A DNA stretch of 47,632 bases from a virus: positions 1 to 47,632 of IMG/VR virus record IMGVR_UViG_3300031712_000008. The stretch is one strand, 5' to 3'. The notes below the pieces were generated by a model. That model was not told the origin of the DNA. It ran no database searches and saw only the letters and a list, made by a program, of their open reading frames with translations. The position numbers were made by a program, and so were the translations under genes. Below, in pieces: positions 22,600 to 30,558 of the stretch (the first letter of the stretch is position 1; each line of letters begins with the position of its first letter).

Positions 22600-23613
22600 A
22601 TGAACACTGCCCTAGTCTGCGGAGCCGATGGGTTCATTGGCTCTCATCTCGTCGCCCGCCTCAAGGAGGAGGGCTATTACGTCCGAGCGGTTGGCCGCCG
22701 TAGTGGGGAGTTCCTCCCACCCGGAACGAAGCTCGCCAATGAGTACCACACGGCTGATCTGAGGTCCGAGGTGGTCTGTAAAGGTGTTGTCCGCCGCGGC
22801 GGTCTTCCGTTTGATGAAGTCTACCAACTGGCGGCTGAGATGGGTGGCATGGGGTATATTTCTTCCTCTGAGTGTGACATCATGCGAAACAGCTGCCTGG
22901 TGAACCTGCACATGATCCATTCGGCGGCAGAAGCCGGCGTGCGATTGTTTTTCTTTTCGTCCTCGGCGTGTGTTTATCACGACCAGGGGGTTGGAGATCT
23001 GGAACTGGCCGAACGCGATGCGTATCCGGCCTATCCCGACAATGAGTACGGCTGGGAGAAACTTTTTTCCGAGCGGGTGCTTCAGGCCTATGGTCGGAAG
23101 TACCCGATGGAGGTTCGGATTGGCCGGTTTCAGAACACCTACGGGCCTGATTCCCACTGGTCGGGCATTCGGGCAAAGGCTCCCGCGGCCATGTGCCGAA
23201 AGGTGATCGAGTGCCCGCCCGGAGGGACCATTGAGATCTGGGGGAATGGGAGGGCGATGCGGGCCTACACCTTCATCTCCGACACGATCGACGGGATCAG
23301 AGTGCTTATGCAGGCACGCCCGGTTGACGCTATCATGCACGACGAACTTTCGGAGCCGTACAACATTGGCCGGCGTGAGTACGTTTCCGTTGACCAACTG
23401 GCCCAGGAGGTGATTTCAATTTCAGGCAAGACCCTGAAGATCCAGCATGTGCCAGGCCCGGAGGGTGTGCGTAATCGTGGGTTCCGGGCAGATCGCATTG
23501 CTATCCTGGGGTGGGAGTCCAAGGTTTCTTTGCGGGATGGCCTTACGGAAACCTACCGGTGGGTCGAGGAGCAGATCAAAAAACAGTCCCATCCTGCCCA
23601 TGGGAGCTCTTAG
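22600..23613 (+). CDS. GDP-mannose 3,5-epimerase-like sugar epimerase
   Basis: This 337-residue short-chain dehydrogenase/reductase resembles GDP-D-mannose 3,5-epimerase, known from plants and some bacteria, which makes GDP-L-galactose or GDP-L-gulose. The N-terminal NAD site is GADGFIGSH (residues 8-16). The family-specific AAEMGGMGYI lies at 78-87, SSACVY with Cys124 matches the catalytic cysteine, YGWEK (150-154) holds Tyr and Lys, and RAKAPAAMCRK has Lys193 matching the second acid/base. The downstream HVPGPEGVR is also a family mark. Length fits (about 340-380). It overlaps the following glycosyltransferase gene by 14 bp, implying a common pathway. Other NDP-sugar epimerases are less likely. 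Confidence 0.85.
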   Translation: MNTALVCGADGFIGSHLVARLKEEGYYVRAVGRRSGEFLPPGTKLANEYHTADLRSEVVCKGVVRRGGLPFDEVYQLAAEMGGMGYISSSECDIMRNSCLVNLHMIHSAAEAGVRLFFFSSSACVYHDQGVGDLELAERDAYPAYPDNEYGWEKLFSERVLQAYGRKYPMEVRIGRFQNTYGPDSHWSGIRAKAPAAMCRKVIECPPGGTIEIWGNGRAMRAYTFISDTIDGIRVLMQARPVDAIMHDELSEPYNIGRREYVSVDQLAQEVISISGKTLKIQHVPGPEGVRNRGFRADRIAILGWESKVSLRDGLTETYRWVEEQIKKQSHPAHGSS

Positions 23614-25315
23614 CCAGCTGACGATAGTCATTCCCAATTTCCGGCGCGCCGGGCTCCTAGACCGCGCTCTGGCTTCCGTTCGGGCTGCTGGAATTCGCCG
23701 GGTGGTGGTGGCATCCTCGGAGCCTGGGGAGGATGTGATGAAAGTGGTCGATCAGCATCGGGAGGGCTGGGAGTTTTTTCAGGCGGTAATGTTCCCTACG
23801 GATATTGGAGCAAATCGGACCTGGCTGATGGGACTCTACGCGGCCAAGACTGATCGAATTCAGATTCTCTATGACGACGATGTTCTGTTTCCCGAGTACG
23901 GAGAGGTCTACGAGACGTTGATCGCTCCAGCCCTTGACGTGGGAGCCGGTTTTGCTACCTGGGAGGCCAGTTTCTTTGACGAGGATGGGAGCCGGCGCCC
24001 GTCTCGTTACTGGAGCGGACCGACTCGGTTTCTTTTGGCGTCTGAGCTATTGAAAATCGTCGGGATGCCTGGTCGGCTGTCGCTCTCTCCGATCCTCGGG
24101 GTGTTTGACCGGGCGACGGCGATCCGGGCGTGTGAGGAGGCTCAAAAATTCTTGGACCAGCCGGCCAATTATACCCGGCCGGGGATGCTCATCGGAAACG
24201 ATCTTTTGATCTACTACCGGCACATCGAGCGATCGAAATTTTGGTTGTACATAGAGCAACCGCTGTGCGGGTACGGGGTTCATGCGGGCAGTGAGACCAT
24301 CTCCCACGAGCGAGCCGGAAGCCTGAGGCGGCTTACGAACGCCTATGACCTGGCCCGTGTTCAAGGCAGTAAGCCGGCGCCGGATCTCGGGCTTCAGATT
24401 GAGCTTCCCTCTTCCCCGGTTTCAACGACTCGGGAGACGTCTCCGGTGATCCAGCATGTGTTCAGCCATACGATCCCCGGGGACATCGAGACCCTTCGCC
24501 GGTACGGATTTGCCCGATCCACCTGGTACCGGGAATATCGTGCTTCTCCGTCGCGGTGGAGGCCGATTCCGGTTTCCGATGGGCAGCTATCCCGAGACGG
24601 AAAAAGCAGCCTGGGGGACTTGGCGCCGGTGCCTTTCATCCGTGATCTCATTCAGGAGGGGGTGAAAAATTCTGAAGCCGGGGATATTATTTTCCTTACG
24701 AACTCGGATGTCTGCTTTGTACCAGGCATCACCGAGAAGTTGCTTCGGCTGATAGCGAAGCACGGGGCCGCGTTCAGCTACCGGTGGGACTTCCCGGCCC
24801 CCATGCTGGCTCCCGTGTTGACTGAACGTGGACTTGAGCGGGGTACCTGGTACCTGGGGTGCGATGCTTTCGCTTTCTCTGTTGAGTGGTGGGCAAAGAA
24901 TGGCCAGAAGTTCCCTGACATGGTCCTCGGTCGGCATTGCTGGGATACGGTGATGCGCGGCCTGATGAAACTCGAGGGAGGGGTCAATCTTCCTGCGGCG
25001 ATTTATCATGAGGTCCACCGGTCGTTTTGGAATTTCAGGGGCGCGGCGTGGAGAGATTCTCTGGCCGGGAACATCCATAACGCAGCCCTGGCTAGGAAGT
25101 TTTTCCAAGAGTTCAATTGCGGGGGAAACGACTGGCGGACGGCCGAAGATGTTCCGAGAGCAGCCCCGGTTGAGTCGGGAGTCTCGGTTACCCGCCGATC
25201 CAATCGACTCTCCCAGCAGAAGCTGGCCCTTTTGCGGGGTCCCCGGTTTTCCCGGCATCTGGTGGAGTATATGCGCCGGCATCCGGAGATCGTCTGGCCG
25301 GGGGTGAAGGTATGA
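23600..25315 (+). CDS. Two-domain glycosyltransferase
   Basis: This 571-residue protein has two GT-A-like halves. The first begins TIVIPNFRRAGLLDRALASV (residues 8-27), a typical family 2 start, and has the acidic motif YDDDV (91-95) for metal and nucleotide sugar. The second, from about residue 290, contains FLTNSDVCF (Asp370) in the equivalent place, then a WYLGCDAFAFSVEWW-like acceptor region. The last 50 residues are basic. It starts inside the end of the epimerase gene and overlaps the next gene by ATGA. The target may be a virion protein or host surface glycan; the sequence does not tell. Confidence 0.82.
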   Translation: MGALSQLTIVIPNFRRAGLLDRALASVRAAGIRRVVVASSEPGEDVMKVVDQHREGWEFFQAVMFPTDIGANRTWLMGLYAAKTDRIQILYDDDVLFPEYGEVYETLIAPALDVGAGFATWEASFFDEDGSRRPSRYWSGPTRFLLASELLKIVGMPGRLSLSPILGVFDRATAIRACEEAQKFLDQPANYTRPGMLIGNDLLIYYRHIERSKFWLYIEQPLCGYGVHAGSETISHERAGSLRRLTNAYDLARVQGSKPAPDLGLQIELPSSPVSTTRETSPVIQHVFSHTIPGDIETLRRYGFARSTWYREYRASPSRWRPIPVSDGQLSRDGKSSLGDLAPVPFIRDLIQEGVKNSEAGDIIFLTNSDVCFVPGITEKLLRLIAKHGAAFSYRWDFPAPMLAPVLTERGLERGTWYLGCDAFAFSVEWWAKNGQKFPDMVLGRHCWDTVMRGLMKLEGGVNLPAAIYHEVHRSFWNFRGAAWRDSLAGNIHNAALARKFFQEFNCGGNDWRTAEDVPRAAPVESGVSVTRRSNRLSQQKLALLRGPRFSRHLVEYMRRHPEIVWPGVKV

Positions 25316-26031
25316 TCGACATTCTTTACGTTCTTGGGGACGGAAGCAAGTGGGGCAACCAGGAGCTTCGCTTTTCCCTTCGGTCTCTCTGCCGGTTTGC
25401 GTCAGGAATCGGGCGGGTGTTTGTAGTGGGGAAGGATCCCGGCTTCTTGAGAGATTGCACGGTCCTGGAGGTGCCAGACCCGACTAAAACGAAGGAGTAC
25501 AACATCACTTACCAGGTTTTGTGGGCTTGCCAGAACCTGGACATCAGTGAAAATTTTCTCCGGGTCGACGACGATACTTTCTTGGTTGCCCCGATTGGTG
25601 CAGAGAACTACCCGAATTACTGTACCGGGACTCTGGAGGAGAAGATCCGGCGGGCGATCGCCCCGCGGTACCGGACAGCACTCACCCTGACCAGGGACAA
25701 GCTGATTTCACTGGGCAAGCCGACGATGAGCTTTGAGCCGCACGCTCCGATCATTCTAAATCGCACCCGGTTCAGGGGACTGCTCGAGTACTGGGATGAA
25801 AGCCGTCGGTTGAAGTGCGGGTACACCCTGCGTTCTTTTTACTGCAACTACTACGGGGTTCCGGGGACTCCAATGGCTGACTGCAAGCTGCGTTTCCCGC
25901 AGGGGCCGGAGGCGGTTATGGCCAGGATCAAGGATCGGCATGTGTTCTCGGTTTTTGATACGGCAATTCCATTGGGGGTGGGTAAAATCCTGGCGGAGAT
26001 GTTTCCCGAGAAGTGCCGATTTGAGGCTTGA
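25312..26031 (+). CDS. Glycosyltransferase / stealth-type sugar transferase
   Basis: This 239-residue protein resembles stealth-type sugar-phosphate transferases and related GT-A enzymes. An N-terminal strand-turn LYVLGDGSKWGNQELRFSLR (residues 5-24) is followed by VFVVGKDP, then YNITYQVLWAC and the metal-binding FLRVDDDTFL (82-91, Asp86-88). The layout matches the conserved regions 1 and 2 of that family, but the protein is shorter. It is the last gene of the sugar cassette, coupled by ATGA to the two-domain transferase. Alternative: a family 2 or 32-like glycosyltransferase. Confidence 0.72.
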   Translation: MIDILYVLGDGSKWGNQELRFSLRSLCRFASGIGRVFVVGKDPGFLRDCTVLEVPDPTKTKEYNITYQVLWACQNLDISENFLRVDDDTFLVAPIGAENYPNYCTGTLEEKIRRAIAPRYRTALTLTRDKLISLGKPTMSFEPHAPIILNRTRFRGLLEYWDESRRLKCGYTLRSFYCNYYGVPGTPMADCKLRFPQGPEAVMARIKDRHVFSVFDTAIPLGVGKILAEMFPEKCRFEA

Positions 26032-26064
26032 CGGCCATGAAGGCCGTGACATCTAATCGGGCTT

Positions 26065-26535
26065 ATGACCAACTGGATTAGGAGCCTGCGCCCCTCGTTT
26101 TTGACAGTGATTTTTCCAACTATCGTGCTGGCCATCCTTGGGGGCTTGTGCACGCTTCTGGTTTTTTCCGGGAAGTCATACGCGACCAACTTTGTGGACA
26201 ATCATCCGGCGATCGTTGAGACGCGGGATTTTATGAAGGAGAGCAAGGCTGATCGGGTTAAGCTGAACCTGAACGTCCACGACATCCAGCTTTCGCTGGT
26301 CAATTTGACCGACATTGCCAAGAGCAATAACGAGGCGCTTGGTACGGCGGCGAACATGCAGATCGAAAACGCCCGGCAGATCACGGCGTTGGCTGAGCAG
26401 ATCCGGGCTTTGAGCTCCCAGGAGGCTCTCGACCATGTGGCGGCTAAGGATCGTGAGGATCATATCGAGGCGTCCTCGGTCGATCGGGACAACCGGCTGC
26501 AGGACAGGCTCGACAAGGTACCTATTAAACGCTGA
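26065..26535 (+). CDS. Membrane-anchored coiled-coil protein
   Basis: In this 156-residue protein the basic N-terminus is followed by one strong membrane segment at about residues 12-36 (LTVIFPTIVLAILGGLCTLLVF). The rest is soluble and mainly helical with coiled-coil character, ending in a highly charged tail. This topology occurs in inner-membrane spanins and in some tail or ejection-associated proteins. No outer-membrane partner lipoprotein is seen nearby, so a spanin role is only a possibility. It stands between the sugar cassette and the large tail gene. Confidence 0.72.
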   Translation: MTNWIRSLRPSFLTVIFPTIVLAILGGLCTLLVFSGKSYATNFVDNHPAIVETRDFMKESKADRVKLNLNVHDIQLSLVNLTDIAKSNNEALGTAANMQIENARQITALAEQIRALSSQEALDHVAAKDREDHIEASSVDRDNRLQDRLDKVPIKR

Positions 26536-26580
26536 GTTCGGGTTTGACCTTTCTGGCTGGAGGGAAAAGAGTTCTACCCC

Positions 26581-28704
26581 ATGGCCGACCTCACTGCGGA
26601 CATCCTTCAGATCTATGATTACGGCACTCGGCTGGCGTCCCCCGCCCGTCGCATTACGGCCTGCAGTTTTCTGGACAAGGTGATTTTTGCGCAGCCGGAC
26701 GCTCCTTTGCTGGCCTGGGCCGGCTCCGGCCAGGCGTCCGAAGTTCCAGGGCTGATCCCCGGTGAGCGATTCTGGGGAGTCTATGCTTTCAAGGACATCC
26801 TCCTGTTGTGGGCGGGGAGCCGCCTGAAGTGGAGCGACAGTAACGATTTCACGACCTGGATCCCGGTGGCAAAAACCGCTTCTTCCTTTGTGTTCATTTT
26901 GACTCAGCCGTTCATTGTTCCGGCGCTTGGGGTTGAGAGCGGCATGGTCCAGGTAGACCGAGACACGACCGGCCTTGTTGCCGGCCAGTTTCTCCGTCTC
27001 GACGATGCTCCGTACTACACGTTTTTTCAGGTGGTGTCGGTGGTTCCGTCCATCGGGGTTGATGGGCAACCCTCTGGGTTTGTCCAGACCGTCGGACCGC
27101 TTGCAACCAAGGACTTGTTCCTGCAGGCCTTTGTGCCCTATGTGAAGGGAAATCGGGTCGCTTACGACGGCAGTCTGGCAACTCTCGAGGTGCAGAAGGA
27201 CGCAGTTCCTGTAAGTTCTGAGGTACTTCAGGTGGCGGAGGATTTCACCAATCCAATGCCGGGCGATACGATCCAGATCAAGCTCACCTCCCAGCCATCC
27301 ACATCCCCAGGGGGGTATGTCTCGATTGGGGACTCGGTGGTTCCCGGCCAGGATATTTTTGCAGTGAGCTCGGTGGATCCGGCAGCCAAGACCATGGTGA
27401 TTCAGCGAACGGGGATTGGGGCCGTCTCTTCTCCGCTGGTCCACACTGCCGGCCAGTTCATCGTGGCGCAGCCTTTCGTGCGGGTGAAGAACCTTTCTTC
27501 GACTACGGTGGCCACCGGGTCGTTCTTGAACCGGTTGAAGGAGGTGCACGGGTTCACGGTGAAGTCTGTCCGGTTGACCGGGGCTGTTGCGGCCGGCCAG
27601 TCCTACCCCGTCGGAACTCAGATGCTCACGTTGGATGCCAACGAGGCTGGAGAGATGGACAATTCGGGGGCCAGTATCAACGGTGAGATCCTTCAGGTCA
27701 CGAGTCTGGGGGAGCTTGGGTATATTCTCAAACATCGGTCGATCCAGTCGATGCAGTATGTTGGCCCCGACCAGGGGGTTTTCTATACGCGCGCTGAGAT
27801 CACGGGTGAGGGGCTTCTCAGCCGCTATGCCTTTGTCAAGGTGGGTCTCGATGCAATTTATTTCTGGGGTAACCGGGAGATTTACAAGTACTCCGGAGGA
27901 AACCAGCTGGAGCCGATCGCGATGCAGTTCACCAAGCAGCTTTTCAAGGAACTGGACCGGTCACGCGCCGACCAGATTCTTGCCTTCCATAAGGAGAGCC
28001 AGAAGGAGATCTGGTTTGTGTATCCGAGCAACCTTCTCCCGAATGTTGGGCCGCTTCGGGTTTTCATTTACAACTACATCGAGAATTCCTGTACGATCGA
28101 CGATTATCCGGCGTCACTTCAAGGCCTCACAGCGGTTGCCCGGGTGGCTTGGGATACAGCCATTGCCTGGGCTTCGGCGCTTGGGACCTGGCTGAATCCT
28201 CTTTCGTGGCCGGTGTTGGCAACCTGGGCCAGTCTTCACGCGGATGTGGCGCCTTCCTACGACCTCATCGGTGCCGAGAGTGGTGAGTCGGATGAGGGAT
28301 CAGGCGACATCGAGACGACGGCTGGGCTGGTCCACGGGGAGGAGTGTTACAGCCGGTTTGGGCAGCCGTATCTTTCCCTCTGGGAGTCCGCTGACATGGA
28401 CAACGGAGATCCGGCCGCGTGGAAGTATCCCGATACGATCATTCTTTCGCTGCAGATCAAAGGCGTTCCTCCTCCGCTGGCCACGGTCAATGTTTATCTG
28501 GGGACCAAGCTGAATACTGATGACCAGGTTGTTTGGCACGGCCCCAAGGCGGTGCGGGTTGATGCTCTCAGTGGAAAGCCGACCAAGGTTAACATCCCTT
28601 GTGCGGGGAAGATCCTGCGACTCAGAATTGACTCCAACACAGCCGATCTGCAGTGGCGGGTTTCTCAGTTCCGGATTCTTGGCCGGCTGGGAGGGACGTA
28701 CTGA
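26581..28704 (+). CDS. Tail nozzle/hub-like protein
   Basis: This 707-residue, beta-rich protein is about the size of the large tail tube/nozzle proteins of short-tailed phages. Segments such as FWGVYAFKDILLLWAGSRLKWSD (about residues 64-86; here split as two motifs, VYAFKDILLLW and LKWSDSNDFTTW) resemble the propeller strands of those proteins. A second motif, AIYFWGNREIYKYSG, follows near residue 425. At about residues 563-577 an acidic insert (AESGESDEGSGDIE) interrupts the fold. The C-terminal 120 residues form a separate beta domain. The N-terminus looks truncated relative to nozzle proteins, and a matching N-terminal region sits in 19638..20036. Confidence 0.65.
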   Translation: MADLTADILQIYDYGTRLASPARRITACSFLDKVIFAQPDAPLLAWAGSGQASEVPGLIPGERFWGVYAFKDILLLWAGSRLKWSDSNDFTTWIPVAKTASSFVFILTQPFIVPALGVESGMVQVDRDTTGLVAGQFLRLDDAPYYTFFQVVSVVPSIGVDGQPSGFVQTVGPLATKDLFLQAFVPYVKGNRVAYDGSLATLEVQKDAVPVSSEVLQVAEDFTNPMPGDTIQIKLTSQPSTSPGGYVSIGDSVVPGQDIFAVSSVDPAAKTMVIQRTGIGAVSSPLVHTAGQFIVAQPFVRVKNLSSTTVATGSFLNRLKEVHGFTVKSVRLTGAVAAGQSYPVGTQMLTLDANEAGEMDNSGASINGEILQVTSLGELGYILKHRSIQSMQYVGPDQGVFYTRAEITGEGLLSRYAFVKVGLDAIYFWGNREIYKYSGGNQLEPIAMQFTKQLFKELDRSRADQILAFHKESQKEIWFVYPSNLLPNVGPLRVFIYNYIENSCTIDDYPASLQGLTAVARVAWDTAIAWASALGTWLNPLSWPVLATWASLHADVAPSYDLIGAESGESDEGSGDIETTAGLVHGEECYSRFGQPYLSLWESADMDNGDPAAWKYPDTIILSLQIKGVPPPLATVNVYLGTKLNTDDQVVWHGPKAVRVDALSGKPTKVNIPCAGKILRLRIDSNTADLQWRVSQFRILGRLGGTY

Positions 28705-29825
28705 TGGCTCTTAGATCCTCAGTTATTGCCGACGCCCCTCGGAAGGTGTCGAAGGATTCTTCTTCCGAGCTTGGGCGCGTAGAGAACGAGGTGACGCTCT
28801 GGGCTCGGACGGTGTCTTTGGCAATCCGGTCGCTTCAGAATGCCCAGCCGGCAGCGGCAGCGGCTCCGGTTGCGGCATCTACGCCGGCGGCAGCCGCGGC
28901 CACGGTAATAAACCCTCCTTCGCTTCCTCCGACGCCCGCACCCCCGCTGGACAAAAATCTTTTGGCGATTGCCGCGTTGATTGGTGCGGGGTTCCTTCAG
29001 AAAACTGTCGAGGGGGTCTGGAGGTTTAATACCAACGTGGCGACGAAAGACGACCTGGCGGGCATTGGGGGCGGTACACCAGGGGCCAACTCAATCCTCT
29101 TTACTCAGATCCAGAAGATTCCGGGGATGACCATCCTCGGGAACGATAGTGAGTCGTCTGGGGACATCATGGAGCTCACCATTCCGGAGATTCTTGGGAT
29201 GCTGGCTTCGACGGATGTGGCACTCGGGGGCGGATCTCCGTCAGACCTTTTGGTACCCACTCAGAAAGCGGTAAAAGCCTATGCGGACCAGCTGCTGGCT
29301 GCAAGCGAGGCGATGATCTTCAAGGGGGTTCTGAATTGTTCAGGAAATCCTGATTATCCGGCCGCCACAGCCGGGTGGGTATACAAGATTTCAGTGGCGG
29401 GCCGGATCGGTGGAGTTTCCGGCCCCAAGGTCGAGGTGGGGGACACCGTCTATTGCATTACCACCAATGTCGGTGGAACGGATGCTTCGGTTGGAATGGA
29501 TTTTGTGATTGTCCAGGCCAACATCGATGGCTATGTAATCGGCCCTGCTTCAGCTGTGGACCTTCGGGTGGTGGTTTTCGATGGAGCCACCGGGAAACTG
29601 ATCAAGGACGGTGGAATTCTTCTTTCGGCGCTCCTGCAGGCCGGACTGATCACTGGTTCCGGCCTGACCATGAGCAACAATCGTTTGCTGGGCCGGTGGG
29701 ACGCAGGAACGGGGGCTCTCGAGGAGGTCCAACTCGGGACCAACCTTTCTTTGGCCGGGGGGTTTCTATCCGCTGCGAGTGCCGGGGCCACCCTTGACAT
29801 TCGGGATGTTTGGCTTTTTGAATAG
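28704..29825 (+). CDS. Tail fibre/baseplate-type protein
   Basis: The first 60 residues of this 373-residue protein form a charged helix; residues 48-90 are Ala/Pro-rich linker. The remainder looks like a fibre shaft with the typical segment PSDLLVPTQKAVKAYAD (about residues 187-203), often found in phage tail fibres. A short acidic insert, GNDSESSGD, lies near residue 143. The start overlaps the previous stop (TGATG), so it is coupled to the tail hub gene. Probably a side-fibre or its adaptor. Confidence 0.72.
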   Translation: MALRSSVIADAPRKVSKDSSSELGRVENEVTLWARTVSLAIRSLQNAQPAAAAAPVAASTPAAAAATVINPPSLPPTPAPPLDKNLLAIAALIGAGFLQKTVEGVWRFNTNVATKDDLAGIGGGTPGANSILFTQIQKIPGMTILGNDSESSGDIMELTIPEILGMLASTDVALGGGSPSDLLVPTQKAVKAYADQLLAASEAMIFKGVLNCSGNPDYPAATAGWVYKISVAGRIGGVSGPKVEVGDTVYCITTNVGGTDASVGMDFVIVQANIDGYVIGPASAVDLRVVVFDGATGKLIKDGGILLSALLQAGLITGSGLTMSNNRLLGRWDAGTGALEEVQLGTNLSLAGGFLSAASAGATLDIRDVWLFE

Positions 29826-29839
29826 TTTCCGTCTTATCC

Positions 29840-30205
29840 ATGGCAACACCCACACATGGCGTACTGGTAGCGGCGCTTGTTCAGCAGCTTGCGGCGGCAG
29901 CTGCGGCGGTCTATGACAACCCGTCTTCCACCACCACCTATATCAAGGGGTGGAGGTTGTTTAATTCTGGATCAAACCCAGAGCTAGTTAAGATCTATGT
30001 CGTGCCGGCGGCGGGCGGCCCGGTACTGGGTGTAGCCGCGGCAGCTAACCAGGTTCTCGAGTATACGCTTCAGGCCAAGGAATCTTTGACAGAGGATTTT
30101 CCTGCCATGGGCATTGTCCTTGGTACCCAGCACGATAGCATCCAGGCCATGGCGGCTGACGCTTCTACGGTTAATCTTGTCCTCTTTGGTGATACAGCCG
30201 TCTAA
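29840..30205 (+). CDS. Small beta-rich tail protein
   Basis: This 121-residue Ala/Val-rich protein has an N-terminal hydrophobic helix (LVAALVQQLAAAAAAVYD), followed by a beta-sandwich-like part (TYIKGWRLFNSGSNPELVKI). No family is recognised. It sits among fibre genes, 14 bp after the previous stop with a CTTATCC leader, and is probably a structural tail component. Confidence 0.7.
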   Translation: MATPTHGVLVAALVQQLAAAAAAVYDNPSSTTTYIKGWRLFNSGSNPELVKIYVVPAAGGPVLGVAAAANQVLEYTLQAKESLTEDFPAMGIVLGTQHDSIQAMAADASTVNLVLFGDTAV

Positions 30206-30207
30206 CC

Positions 30208-30546
30208 ATGTTCCGTTCTCTCAACTCTGCTGGTTTGTTTCCCAAGAATTCGGTGGGCAGGCCACCGGCCAGAAACAGTGTTCTTGGCCCGGCCAGTCCC
30301 TTTTTGCAGGGGGATATGCGTGAGTCTGCGGAGGATTTTCTGGCTATCGCCTCCGGAACGTACAGCCTGATTCAACCGTGGACAGACCGGAACGGCGTGG
30401 TGATCTGGCCCGGCCCAATGATGTTTCTCTTTCTCGACTACACGTGGTGTGATGACGATTTTCTCTCCTACTCCAATGGCAATTACTCCTCCCTCAGTGG
30501 GGGCAACGGATGGCTGTCTGACTGGTCATTCTTTGCCCCCACCTAA
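30208..30546 (+). CDS. Small tail protein ending in the W/G repeat
   Basis: This 112-residue protein has a basic, unstructured N-terminus (about residues 1-30) followed by a compact segment. It ends in one copy of the repeat seen three times at the end of 20033..21802: DDDFLSYSNGNYSSLSGGNG, then WLSDWSF. In both places the repeat-bearing gene directly precedes one of the two 240-250-residue paralogues (21815 and 30559), so the repeat probably forms the docking point for that partner. Begins 2 bp after the previous stop. Confidence 0.72.
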   Translation: MFRSLNSAGLFPKNSVGRPPARNSVLGPASPFLQGDMRESAEDFLAIASGTYSLIQPWTDRNGVVIWPGPMMFLFLDYTWCDDDFLSYSNGNYSSLSGGNGWLSDWSFFAPT

Positions 30547-30558
30547 CCCACTACTCCT

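Noticed and set aside
26033-26048. Terminator after the glycan cassette
   Set aside because: ACGGCC/GGCCGT forms a short 6-bp stem, but no T-run follows and the gene behind it starts 17 bases later.
26065-26535. Inner-membrane spanin
   Set aside because: The topology fits, but there is no overlapping or adjacent lipoprotein gene and no lysis cassette nearby, so it is left as a membrane-anchored coiled-coil protein.
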